Shown piece by piece: positions 20,192-31,264 of a stretch of 64,000 nt of DNA (positions within the stretch are counted from its first letter, which is position 1; each line of letters opens with the position of its first letter). The DNA comes from Phocaeicola vulgatus. GTDB taxonomy: Bacteria; Bacteroidota; Bacteroidia; Bacteroidales; Tannerellaceae. The DNA is taken from positions 1,381,001-1,445,000 of the forward strand of contig CP091733.1 of NCBI GenBank assembly GCA_022009975.1, in the 5' to 3' direction. Below the pieces are notes generated by a model. That model ran no database searches, was not told where the DNA came from, and saw nothing but the letters and a program-made list of their open reading frames with translations. The position numbers were made by a program, and so were the translations under genes.

Positions 20192-21329
20192 AGAGATGCG
20201 TGTTTACAAGCTATTTCATCAAACGACTGGTCCCAGTCTTTCCACACAGGCTCGATTCCCACGCCCTTTAAAGCGGCAGTCACTTGTGCGGCTGTCCTTT
20301 CGTCGCTGACGTGGAACTGCTCCAATGTCTGCGGATAAGAATAATATCCACCCGGTTCCGTCTTACTTTCCGCACTCATGGTCGTTACTCCCAACAAAGC
20401 CATGTGGTCACGGATGGTTTCGCTTTCACGAGTCGAATAAGAGATATCCACGTCGTGGTCAAATATGCGGGTTGCAAATGTCACTTGCGCCAACTCACGG
20501 TCAGTCATCACCACATTCGGCTGGAATCCTCCATTTTCAGAAGGACGCATTCGAGGGAAATTAAAACTATATTTCGTTTTCCAATAATGCTTCTGCAAAT
20601 AACGAAGATGATGAGCCATCATCGTGATGTCCGTCCGCCACTCTTTCTCCAATCCGATCAAGACTCCCATTCCAATCGTGTGGACACCGGCTTGACCCAT
20701 TCGGTCAAATCCATTGACACGCCAATCGAATTTGGACTTCATGCCGCGCGGATGATAAATATTATAATTGACCTTGTGATAAGTCTCCTGGAAACAAATC
20801 ACTCCATTCATCCCGTGATGCGTCAATTCTTCATACTCTTCCACAGAAAGAGGCATCACCTCTATCTTTAAATTGGAGAAATAAGGACGAGCCAAGTCCA
20901 ATGCCTTGGCGATATATGGCACACCTGCTTTAGCCGGGTTTTCGCCTGTGACCAAAAGCAAGTTTTCAAAAGGAGCCAATTTCTTAATCGCCTTATATTC
21001 ATTCACCATCTCCTCTTCCGTCAATATCGTGCGCTTCATCGGATTACTGATATGGAAACCACAATATACGCAAGAATTGGTACAAGAGTTGGTTATATAA
21101 AGAGGCACAAACATCTGCATCGTGTTTCCGAAACGCTCACGAGTATATTTATAGCTCAACTGTGCCATGACCTCCAAATAAGGTTCGGCGGCAGGAGAAA
21201 TCAATGCCATGAAATCGTTAACGTCCAAATGGATCTTGGACAAAGCTCGACGGACATCAGCGTCTGTCTTGGCATAAATGGCAGCCGTTGTTTCGTCCCA
21301 ATCTATTTTTCTAATTCTTCTGAGAACAT
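20188..21329 (-). CDS. thiH: 2-iminoacetate synthase ThiH, start-proximal frameshift
   Basis: Radical-SAM tyrosine lyase that makes dehydroglycine for the thiazole ring; about 380 residues after repair. The [4Fe-4S] motif is CTNSCVYCGF (CX3CX2C). The N-terminal 30 residues (MFSEELEKIDWDETTAAIYA...) are in another frame because an A6 run at about 21302-21306 is one short, giving a false stop GAAAAATAG. The true ATG is therefore 21329, nine bases after the thiC stop. C-terminal region SAESKTEPGGYYSYP is typical of ThiH. It overlaps thiF by 4 bp. Confidence 0.94.
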
Positions 21330-21337
21330 ATTATTAA

Positions 21338-23034
21338 TTACTTTTTAAGGGAGGACAAATCCCGGGATAGCTTCATGGCACAGAAATTAGGGCCACACAT
21401 TGTACAATATTCGCCATCCATGTGCTTGCCTTCCTGGAAATATTCTAAAGACCGGTCCGGATCCAAACTCAAATGGAATTGGTCTCGCCAACGGAACTCA
21501 TAACGTGCCTTCGACAAGGCATTGTCACGCACCATCGCACCCGGATGCCCTTTCGCCAAGTCTGCTGCATGAGCCGCAATCTTATATGTTATCACGCCAG
21601 TGCGGACATCTTCCTTGTTAGGCAATCCAAGATGCTCCTTCGGAGTGACATAACACAGCATGGCAGTTCCCAACCAACCAATCTGGGCAGCTCCAATGGC
21701 TGATGTGATATGGTCATAACCAGGAGCGACATCCGTCACCAAAGGACCTAATGTGTAGAAAGGAGCAGCATGGCACTTCTCTATTTGGCGTTCCATATTT
21801 TCCTTGATTTTATGCAAAGGCACATGCCCCGGACCTTCGATAAATGCTTGGACATTCTTTCCCATGCCCTAACGACCAATTCGCCCATTGTGTCCAATTC
21901 AGCAAACTGAGCTTCGTCATTTGCATCATAAATGGAACCCGGGCGCAAGCCGTCTCCCAACGAGATAGCCACATCATATTGGGCAAGAATATCACAAATA
22001 TCATCGAAGTGCTCATACAAGAAACTTTCCCTGTCATGAATCAAGCACCATTTGCTCATGATGCTGCCGCCACGGCTGACGATTCCACAGAGGCGTTTGT
22101 CTGCCAAGTGCACATTATGGCGGCGGATTCCTGCATGGATTGTGAAATAATCCACACCTTGTTCGCACTGCTCAATCAATGTGTCTTTATAAATTTCCCA
22201 AGTCAAATCCTCGACTTTCCCGTTTACCTTTTCCAATGCTTGATAAATGGGGACAGTTCCGACTGGGACAGGGCAATTGCGCACAATCCATTCACGGGTT
22301 TCATGGATATTCGCACCAGTAGATAAATCCATCAGCGTGTCTCCACCCCATTTGCAGCTCCACACGGCTTTGTCCACCTCTTCATCAATGGAAGAAGTAG
22401 TGGCAGAGTTGCCGATATTCGTGTTGATTTTCACAAAGAACTTACTTCCGATAATCATCGGCTCACTTTCCGGGTGGTTGATATTTGCCGGAAGGACAGC
22501 GCGTCCCGCAGCAATCTCGTCACGGACAAACTCCGGTGTGATATAAGTCTCGATACCAAGTTCTTTGCAATTCATATTTTCCCGGATTGCCACATACTCC
22601 ATCTCCGGAGTGATGATTCCCTGCTTGGCATAATACATCTGCGTGCAGCATTTGCCAGGAATTGCCCTATAAGGCAACGCAATATGTTCGAAGCGGAGAT
22701 GATCCAATGATTTATCCTCCCTTCTCATGCGTCCATATTCAGAAGTGACATTGGGCAACTGCTCGACATCTCCGCGGTTTGTTATCCAAGTTTCACGCAT
22801 CCGGGGCAAACCCTTCTTCAAATCGATTTCGATATCCGGGTCACTAAACGGGCCACTCGTGTCATATATATATATGGGCGCATTAGGAGTCATCTCCTTC
22901 TTCCCGTCAACGATATTCACTGTCGGTGTCAAGTTCACCTTCTGCATTCCCACTCGGATGAACGGGAAGATTTCCCCATTCATATAAGCCTTTTCACGTT
23001 GAGCATACGCCTTTTTATCAGTTGAATTATCCAT
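21338..23034 (-). CDS. thiC: Phosphomethylpyrimidine synthase ThiC, one frameshift
   Basis: Radical-SAM enzyme converting aminoimidazole ribotide to HMP phosphate, the pyrimidine half of thiamine; about 565 residues after repair. The C-terminal cluster motif CTMCGPNFC (CX2CX4C) is present, as are SRGGSIMSKWC and EGPGHVPLHKI. The frame breaks near 21860, where GTTAGGGCATGGGAAAAGAATGTC should encode VRAWEKNV but one A is missing. Both fragments are otherwise complete and overlapping. It follows thiG by 11 bp within the operon. Confidence 0.96.
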
Positions 23035-23045
23035 ATTATCCCCAA

Positions 23046-23822
23046 TTATTGGTTAAGAAATGCTGTTAATGGAGAAGAAGCATTCGCTTCCAACGAGAAA
23101 GAGACACTTCCCAATCCGGCTTCATAAGCTTCCCTTCCGGCTTCGACAGCCTTCTTGAATGCTATTGCCATGCGGACCGGGTCTGATGCCACTGCAATGG
23201 CTGTGTTGACCAAGACTGCGGACGCTCCCATTTCCATGGCTTCTGCCGCATGGCTCGGAGCACCGATTCCGGCATCAACCACAACCGGGACACCGGCTTG
23301 TTCAATGATAATCTGCAAGAAATCCTTTGTGCGCAAACCTCTATTTGTGCCAATCGGAGCACCTAAAGGCATCACGGTCGCAGCCCCTGCCTCTTCCAAT
23401 CGTTTACACAACACGGGGTCGGCTTGGCAATAAGGCAACACGACAAAGCCCAACTTCACCAACTTCTCTGTTGCTTTCAATGTCTCGATGGAATCTGGCA
23501 ACAAATAACGCGGGTCCGGGTGAATCTCCAACTTCAGCCAGTTGGTTCCAAAAGCCTCGCGAGCCATTTGCGCAGCAAAAACAGCCTCTTCAGCATCGCG
23601 GACACCGGATGTGTTTGGCAATAATTGAATGTTTGGATGGACAATATGCTTCAACATGTCATCCTCGCTATTGTCTAAGTCGATGCGCTTCATGGCAACA
23701 GTAACCATTTCCGATTCCGAAGCCAATATCGCCTTTTCCATTCCTTCATTTGATTTGAACTTGCCTGTGCCTAAAAACAGGCGGGAAGAAAACTCTTTCC
23801 CTGCTATCACCAATTTTTCCAT
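23046..23822 (-). CDS. thiG: Thiazole synthase
   Basis: Intact 258-residue TIM-barrel enzyme. It builds the thiazole phosphate ring from DXP, dehydroglycine and ThiS thiocarboxylate. The family opening EKLVIAGKEFSSRLFLGTGKF, the segment NTSGVRDAEEAVFAAQMARE, and the phosphate-binding end VDAGIGAPSHAAEAMEMGASAVLVNTAIA are all visible. It is the second gene of the thi operon, 33 bp after thiS and 11 bp before thiC. Confidence 0.97.
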   Translation of the reverse strand: MEKLVIAGKEFSSRLFLGTGKFKSNEGMEKAILASESEMVTVAMKRIDLDNSEDDMLKHIVHPNIQLLPNTSGVRDAEEAVFAAQMAREAFGTNWLKLEIHPDPRYLLPDSIETLKATEKLVKLGFVVLPYCQADPVLCKRLEEAGAATVMPLGAPIGTNRGLRTKDFLQIIIEQAGVPVVVDAGIGAPSHAAEAMEMGASAVLVNTAIAVASDPVRMAIAFKKAVEAGREAYEAGLGSVSFSLEANASSPLTAFLNQ

Positions 23823-23855
23823 ATTACTTAATGATTATATGTTCCTTTATTCCTA

Positions 23856-24056
23856 TTATCCTCCGCAAGCGGCTTTGATTACAACAACTTGGTCATTCTC
23901 CGCCAATTTCTTGTCAAGCCAATCCGCACGGGGAACCATTTGATTATTAACTGCAACTGCCACACCTTTTTCCGGCAACTCCAATGTTTGCGCCAACTGG
24001 AACAAAGAAGAGCCTTCCGGCACTGTCACCATTTTGTTATTAACCTTGATATTCAT
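23856..24056 (-). CDS. thiS: Sulfur carrier protein ThiS
   Basis: A 66-residue ubiquitin-like protein (MNIKVNNKMVTVPEGSSLFQ...) that ends in the required diglycine (KAACGG). ThiF adenylates this tail and it then carries the thiocarboxylate sulfur to ThiG. It is the first gene of the operon, with its ATG about 83 bp after the 3' end of the TPP aptamer. Confidence 0.95.
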   Translation of the reverse strand: MNIKVNNKMVTVPEGSSLFQLAQTLELPEKGVAVAVNNQMVPRADWLDKKLAENDQVVVIKAACGG

Positions 24057-24139
24057 TGTCTGTCTGATTATGGATGAATACTAACAGACAAAGAGGAACT
24101 CTTTAAAGGAAGGAAATTCTGGAGCTTAACTCCGGCAAC

Positions 24140-24216
24140 AATCCCTACGGCAGTATTAGCTGCATCAGGTTCAAGGGTATAATCTCAGCTTCCTGCGTTC
24201 AGAAAGCACCCCTTTG
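24140..24216 (-). promoter_or_regulatory. TPP riboswitch (THI element)
   Basis: Read on the minus strand it contains GGGGTGCTT, CTGAGATTATACCC, TTGAACCTGATGCAGCTAAT and ACTGCCGTAGGGA, the conserved blocks of the thiamine pyrophosphate aptamer in order. It precedes thiS and should lower expression of thiSGCHF when TPP is plentiful. A short GGAG-TTAAG-CTCC hairpin just downstream may be part of the expression platform. Confidence 0.95.
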
Positions 24217-24231
24217 TCTTTTTATCTCCGG

Positions 24232-24239
24232 CAAAGTAA
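24232..24239 (-). promoter_or_regulatory. Candidate -7 element for the thi operon
   Basis: TTACTTTG on the minus strand matches TAnnTTTG at all fixed positions but one, and lies 16 bp upstream of the riboswitch 5' end, where a promoter is needed. Confidence 0.4.
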
Positions 24240-24373
24240 TAGAAAAATCGTCAGAAATCCAAATAGAGGAGAAATAGTTTAATAAAAAATATCCTGAAGA
24301 TATATTTTTTGGACAAAAGGGCGGTGGCATCTCGATAAATATCTATACTTTTGGAGTAAGAAAAAGAAAAGAG

Positions 24374-26679
24374 ATGAAACAGTTTGCTATTATCATTATG
24401 CTCATTGGTTCGTTGTGGCAAATTCAGGCACAGCGCGTCGGACTGGTGTTGAGTGGTGGCGGAGCAAAAGGAGCTGCCCATATCGGTGTCATCAAAGCTC
24501 TTGAAGAGAACAACATACCGATTGATTATGTGACCGGGACTTCCATCGGTGCCATCATTGGCAGTCTCTATGCCATGGGATACACACCTGATGAGATGCT
24601 GGAGCTTATCTTATCCAAAGAGTTTGGATATTGGCAGACTGGAACGGTGGAAGAGGATTATATGTACTATTTCCGCAAGCCCGACCCGACACCGGAAATG
24701 GCTCGCTTCTCCATTGACATGTCTGATTCCCTTCAAATAAAGACCAACATTTTGCCTCAGAGCTTGATTAACCCGATTCAGATGAACCAGGCATTCATGG
24801 CTCTTTATGCGCAAGCGACTGCCAAGGCCGGCTGGAATTTCAACAACCTGTTTGTCCCGTTCCGCTGTGTCGGGTCTGACATTTATAACAAGAAGGCTGT
24901 TATATTCAAGAGCGGTGATTTAGGAGAAGCTGTCCGCGCCTCCATGACCTTCCCGTTCTTCTTCAAGCCTATTTGGAAGAACGATGTCCCACTGTTCGAT
25001 GGCGGCATTTATGACAATTTCCCTGTCAAACCTATGGAAGATGATTTCAATCCCGACTTTATCTTCGGTTCCATCGTGGCTGGAGGAAACAATAAGCCTT
25101 CGGAAAATCCATATAACCAAATCGAGTCCATGATCATGCAGAAAACGGAATATGACATTCCGGAAGAGAAAGGAATGGTCGAACGGTTCCTCTTTCCTGA
25201 TGTCTCCCTTTTGGACTTCCCAAAAGCCAAGGAAATTATGGATGTGGGATATAAACGGACTTTGGCGATTATCGATTCCATCAAAGCAAGAGTGCCGAGG
25301 GAAATGCCTTTGGATTCTTTGACAGAGCGGCGCAAGGCTTACAAGGAGAGCCTGCCTCCTCTATTGTTCAAGAACATTTATGTCACCGGTGTTTCCGAAT
25401 CCCAAAAGAGATATATCGAATCTTTGCTTCACCGCGACATCAACCATGAATTTCCTATGGAGGAGTTCAAACGGATCTATTTCAAAATCCTGACCTATTC
25501 CAAGATCAAGGAAATCATCCCGCACGCCATTTATAACCGGATGAACAAGAGCTTCGACCTTTACCTTGATGTGAAGATGACAGATGAAGTCAACATCAGT
25601 TTGGGCGGCAATGTCTCGTCCCATCAAGCGAACCAACTATATTTAGGATTGGGTTATCGCTACTTGGGAAGATATGCGGCAGACTTCAACACCGACTTCC
25701 AAGTGGGAAATTCTTTCAGCGGAGTCGTGCTGAACGGAAGGATATATTTGCAGACACGCATCCCGACTTATATCAATGCGCAAGGAGTCTTTTCCTATAA
25801 GCGATATTCCGAGAGCCAATCGCTCTTTTATGAAGATGTCGTTCCTGCTTTCATCAAACAAAAGGAGTTATACACAAAGCTGAAATTCGGATTCCCTTTC
25901 CTCAGCCATGCGAAGGCTGAAATTGGTTTGGTTATGGGCAGTTGAATGACTTCTATTATCAAAACTCAAATGTCTCCTTCTCTGAAATCGGCTTTGAACA
26001 CAGCAAATACAATATCTTTGCCGGATCCCTCAATATCGAGCAGAATTCTTTGGGGACGAAGATTTATCCGATAACCGGAGTGAAGCGGGTTCTTAATGCC
26101 CAATATATTTTGGGGAATGAAAAATATGTGCCCAACAACAAAGGCATTGACAAGGCATTCGAGAACGTCAATTGGCTACAAATGAAAGGGCATTGGGAAC
26201 AGTATCTCGAACTCAGCCCGCTATTCAACTTGGGCTATATGGGAGAAATGGTATTGTCGAGCAAGAACTTGTTGAACAATTACACAGCCTCTATTTTACA
26301 GGCTCCTGCTTTCACACCGACTCCGCACAGTTCCATTGTCTTTAACGAGGCTTTCAGGGCAAATGAATATTTGGCTTTGGGAGTTTCGCCCATCTTCAAA
26401 TTCAGCAAAATGCTGCACTTCCGCTTGGACATGTATGGATTTTCGCCTTTGTATGAGATAAAGAAGCAAACCATCATGATGAACAACACCGAGAGGAACA
26501 TCCCTTATTATGGGAAATTCATGCGGAATTTCCAATACATGGGGGAAGCGGCTTTGGTCCTTCATCTTCCATTTGCTTGCATCAGTCTATATGCCAATGG
26601 ATATAGTTATCCTAAGAAGAACTTCAATTTAGGACTGAACATCGGTTATCTATTATTCAATCCGAAACTTATCGACTAA
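24374..26679 (+). CDS. Patatin-like phospholipase with outer-membrane barrel, one frameshift
   Basis: About 768 residues after repair. A signal peptide (MKQFAIIIMLIGSLWQIQAQ) precedes a patatin lipase domain: oxyanion loop SGGGAKGAAHIG, nucleophile GTSIGA (GxSxG), and the Asp of the dyad in DGGIYDNFP. A POTRA-like stretch (PPLLFKNIYVTGVSESQ) and a C-terminal surface-antigen beta-barrel follow. This layout matches type Vd autotransporters/PlpD-like proteins. The frame breaks near 25934: AAATTGGTTTGGGTTATGGG should read EIGLGYGQLNDFYY, but one G is missing. Substrate is membrane phospholipid by family; whether it is secreted or cell-bound is unknown. Confidence 0.9.
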
Positions 26680-26690
26680 CCGGAGAAAGG

Positions 26691-26735
26691 AAAAGGCGGT
26701 GCGTCAAATGATTGTCTGACTCACCGCCCTTTCAT
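26691..26735. terminator. Bidirectional terminator, GGCGGTGYGTC hairpin family
   Basis: AAAAGGCGGTG-GTC pairs with GAC-CACCGCCCTTT around a short loop between the convergent patatin and GH92 genes. Confidence 0.8.
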
Positions 26736-26769
26736 TTTACTTTGTCACATTGGACAATTATTACACCAA

Positions 26770-29010
26770 CTACTTCTTCGGCTGACTGCCTAATGAATAA
26801 TCCAAAGTTCCCGCATTCACAAGCTCCTGGTGGGAAATAGTAAATCCTTTCCACGTCTTTCCTCCCACTTGCAGATTCTGGATATAAATCGCATCCGGAT
26901 TATTGCGGTTCGAAGTTATGATCAAATCCCCTTTCGGATAAAACTTCTTGTCAAGATGGATAGTCACCTTGTCGAATACCGGGGAAGTCAACACATAATC
27001 CGCATCTCCCGGACAGGCCGGATAGAATCCCATCATGGAAAGATTGCCCAAGCCGACATTGTCCCGGTATCTTCATTGCCAGGCCACACCGTTTGGCGCA
27101 TTGTGATAGCCCGACTTCAAAGCCTTGTGGACCTCCTTTTGTGTCCGCCATTCTTCTCCTTTGAAATAGCTGAATAGATATGGATAAGCGATATCCGGTT
27201 CATTTGCCGGGTCATAATTCCCATCATCAAACACACCTTGCAGCTTCGACACGAACTTCTTGTCCCCTCCCATCAACTTTGCCAAGCCTTTGATGTCATG
27301 GGGAACATAAAAAGTATAGTTCCATGCATTTCCCTCGTGGAATCCAGGAGAAGGCTCAAAGTTCTCGCCTTGTTTGGGGTCAAATGGAGAGTAGAAAGAG
27401 CCGTCCGGCATGATTGGCCGCAAAGTCCCAAACTCCTTGCAATAATAATGTTTATAGCCCAAAGATCGTCCATAGAACAATTTGGCATCCTCTTTCTTGC
27501 CCAATGCCTCTGCGAATTTGCCCAAGCTCCAGTCTGCCAAATAATATTCCAAAGCATGGGAAACCGAATTGTCGAACAGGCTGACCATCGGACAATAACC
27601 CAAAGAGTAATAGTCATTCGCATCCGGACGAAGCAAGTTATATTCTCCCGGAGTAGTCGCTCCTTTGCGCATCGCCTCATAAGCAGTATTCACGTCAAAG
27701 TCACGCAATCCTTTCATCCACGCATCCACGATATAAGGAATAGAAGGGTCGCCCTCCATCGTGAAAGTCTCCCGTCCATACAACTCCCACTTCGGCAGCC
27801 AGCCATTCTCTTTATACATATCAATCATCGTGTGGATGATTTGCAACTGGCGGTCGGGATAAAGCAGTGTCATCAGTGAGCTGACATTGCGATAAGTGTC
27901 CCACAACGAGAAGACAGTATAACGATTCTCCGAGGTCTTGCCCACTTCAAGGCTCTCCATCTTCGGATATTCGCCATTGACATCCTGCAAAATGTTCGGA
28001 TGGATCAGCAAGTGATATAATCCAGTATAAAAGATAGTCTTTTCATCTTTTGTGCCTCCCTCGACAGTGATGCGGGACAAATCCTTGTTCCATGCTTCAC
28101 GGGCAGCCTGGGCTGTCTGGTCAAAGGCGAATCCGGGTTGTTCCTTGCCCAGGTTCTCACGCGCATTCGCAATGCTGACAAAAGAGACACCTATTTTCAC
28201 TTGGATTTGCTCTTCTGCTTCCACGTCGTATTTAAACCAAACACCGACATCGTCTCCGCTCATTTCACGAGTATATTTCGGATAGAGCTTATACTTTCCG
28301 GCATCGCTGTCCCATTCTGCCTCGGCAGTCATCTCCCGCTGCTTTTTCCAATAACCTTTCTCTTTCGGTGCTTTGTCAATCTTCATGACAAAATAGATTG
28401 GAAATACTGCTTGCGCATTATAACAGAATGTTCCCATCAGCTTGGATCCTTCAATTTCCGTGTCACTGACAAAGCGGACAGTTGCACCGGATTCATTGGT
28501 CAAGCCTTCGCCCAAGTTCAGCAAGATATTCCCCTCGCCTTTCGGGAAAGTGAACCGAGCCAAGCCCGTGCGCGGAGTTGCCGTCACCTCCGTCTTGATG
28601 TTGTACTTCGTCAGCAAGTTACTATAATAACCCGGATGGGAGACCTCTTTCTCATAATGGCTGCCATACTCCTTATAATCCACCTTCAACTCGCCCGCAG
28701 TCGGCATCAAGAGCAAACTTCCCAACTCAGGACATCCCACGCCACTCAGGTTGACATGCGCATATCCCGTGAAATAATCATTGTCGGAAGAATAAGGTGT
28801 AGACCACCATCTGCTGTCTTTGTCAAAAGTATTTGTCTCGGAACCCATCACATTAAACGGGGTGACGCTCATCATGCCTTGAGGGCAAACCGCCCCCGGA
28901 TTGGTTGTCCCGAAATTGCTCGTCCCGATAAACGGATTCACATAATCGACCGGTTGTTGCGCATACGCCATTCCGCTGCACAACAACAATGCCAGTAATT
29001 GTTTCTTCAT
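26770..29010 (-). CDS. GH92 exo-alpha-mannosidase, two frameshifts
   Basis: A calcium-dependent family 92 alpha-mannosidase, about 748 residues if repaired. The start ATG 29010 gives a signal peptide (MKKQLLALLLCSGMAYAQQ), followed by VNPFIGTSNFGTTNPGAVCPQGMMSVTPFN, the conserved N-terminal domain (given here as two adjoining blocks). The late catalytic block GNEDTGTMSAWAIF and SMMGFYPACPGDADY are encoded but in different frames. One break near 27075-27085 is a shift of +1 or -5; a tandem CCTGG pair collapsed to one copy would explain it. The second, near 27044, is a T4 run one short. These enzymes trim mannose from N-glycans. GH20 lies immediately upstream in the same operon, consistent with host glycan use. 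Confidence 0.88.
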
Positions 29011-29033
29011 TATTCTTATCATTTAGTTTGTTT

Positions 29034-31216
29034 TTACCAAATCACTATCTCATCCACAAATATAAAGCCGCCGTTAGGGACTCCGTTCTCCGCCTTCAAG
29101 CGGACATAACGGGCTTTCCAATCGCCTTTGAATGCATAATCTTGGAACGTCAACTCCGGATTGTCAAGGGAGACAGTCGTCGGGATGACTCCGCAAGATT
29201 GGAACTCCTCGCCATCTTCCGACAACAACAGTTCCACATTGGAGGGCTGATAAACCCACGGACCTTTCAACTGCATCCAATTGGAAGTCACGGAGTGGAT
29301 ATCCGTCACCTCGCCCATGTCCACAACACAATCCAAGTCATTCAAATAGCCTTGCCAGCATTTGTCCAAATAGGTCAATCCTCCGCGGACACCATCCAAA
29401 AGGGCCTGATTGCCTCCTGCCATATAGCCCGGATAGAGGCGGCTGTTGTATTGGATGGACTTGCCGATGCCACGGTGATAATCAACCCGCTTTTCCGAAG
29501 GCTGCCCCATCAGCTTGCCCCCTTCGAAGATTGCGGCACTGATATTTGCCGAGTCCTTCACGACAATCTCACCAGTGTAGAGCGGAGAAGAGGCTGTGGG
29601 CGTAGTTCCATCCGTTGTGTAGCGGATTTCGGCAGGATGTCTTTCCGCATCCAAGGAAACTTTTATCTGTTTTGTGATCGTATCGACTTCTGAATGGAAA
29701 TCTATTTCATAAGACAACGTGAACGGATGCAAGCCCATTCGCTCCAATATTGGGATATGGGCATTCAAGCGCGGCTTAAAGCCTTTCCAATCCCGCTTTC
29801 TTGCGGAGTCCATCCGATTTCCGCCACTGCCAAAGCACGGGGGGAACATCATATATTCCAAATGTTCGGGAGTCGGGATATATTCCGTCCAAGTGTTTGC
29901 CTGCACTCCCAAGAAATGGCGGCTCTCCTCTGCGGTGAGTGAATCCTTCGGAATAGGATTATAGCTATACACCTTCTTGACCGGAGTATAACCTCCGATT
30001 GCATAAGGCTGCTTGCGGGGATCAGCTTGGTAGAAGTCGAAATACATATATTCTCCCGGCGTCATAATCACATCGTGCCCCATGCGGGCAGACTTGAATC
30101 CAGCCCCTTCGCCTCTCCACGACATGACAATGGCTTCCGGAGCCAATCCGCCTTCCAAGATTTCATCCCAGCCAATCATCTTTCTGCCTTTTGAGAGGAG
30201 GAACTTCTCAGCCTGGCGGATCATATAACTTTGCAACTCATCGACATCCTTCAGGTTCTCTTTCTTCATCAACGCTTGGCACTTCGGGCACTTTTTCCAG
30301 TTGCCTTTCCCTGCCTCGTCGCCACCGATATGGATATATTCGGAAGGGAAGAGATCTATGATTTCCGTTAAAACATCCTCCATGAATTGGAAAGTCTTTG
30401 GATTGCCGATACAGAAATCGCTGCTGGTGTAAGTTTTCCCTTGGCAACACAGTTCGGGATAAGCGGCAAACACTTCGTCCGAATGTCCGGGGAACTCCAC
30501 TTCCGGAATGATATTGATATGCTTTTGCGCCGCATAAGAGACCATCTCACGGATATCCTCCTTCGTGTAATAGCCGCCATACGCACCTTCAGTCCCCTCT
30601 TTCAAGTATTTGCGGTCTTGCCCGTCCCACCAATCGCGCCAATCGGACTGTGTACGGAAAGCCGCATCGGTCGTCAGCTTGGGATATTTGTCTATCTGGA
30701 TTCTCCAGCCTCCGCCATCAGTCAAGTGGAAATGCAGCGTGTTGAACTTATAAAATGCCATCGCATCCAGCAATTTGAACACCTCTTCTTTGTCGAAGAA
30801 ATGGCGGGAGACATCCAAATGCAATCCTCGATAAGGGAAACGGGGCGAATCTTCTATCTTCACACAAGGGAGTCCTTGCGGGGTAATCAGCTGCATCAAG
30901 GTCTGCTTGCCATAGAACAATCCGGTTTCCGTCTGTGCCACCAACGACACGCCCGACTTATTCACCTCCAAGCGATAACCTTCCAATCCCAAGTCCGAAG
31001 CAGAGGAATCGACGGTGTATTTGACAGAGCTGTTCCCGCCACCGAACAACCCGGTGCTGTCAATCGGAAAATAGCCGGACTGAACTACCATTTCGGCTGG
31101 TTCGGGAATAAGGTTTATTTGTGTTTCATGTGCCTGGTCACAAGATGTCCATGTCCAGGAAGAGCTATCAGGCAAGTTCCTATGAATGCTTTGCCTGCTT
31201 GTTTAGGTATCAGCAT
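29034..31216 (-). CDS. GH20 beta-N-acetylhexosaminidase lipoprotein, start-proximal frameshift
   Basis: About 727 residues. Repairing a T run that is one base short near 31158 joins ATG 31216 (MLIPKQAGKAFIGTCLIAL) to SWTWTSCDQ, giving a lipoprotein-like leader. The rest is a GH20b N-terminal domain, the (beta/alpha)8 GH20 domain with the catalytic Asp-Glu pair in HIGGDEAGKGNW (about residue 300), a chitobiase-type Ig-like segment (AEIRYTTDGTTPTASSPLYTG) and a C-terminal F5/8-type carbohydrate-binding module. It removes terminal GlcNAc/GalNAc by substrate-assisted catalysis. The GH92 gene starts 24 bp downstream in the same direction. Confidence 0.93.
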
Positions 31217-31264
31217 ACGTTATAATTTTTTTAGTGAGTATTTCTATTTCATTCCTATTTAAAG

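Noticed and set aside
27238..28998. Plus-strand open frames opposite the GH92 gene
   Set aside because: Antisense to conserved GH92 sequence, with no family resemblance.
31203..31264. C-terminal extension of the MATE protein overlapping the GH20 leader
   Set aside because: It arises from one extra T near 31329. Removing it gives a normal membrane-protein end at 31265.
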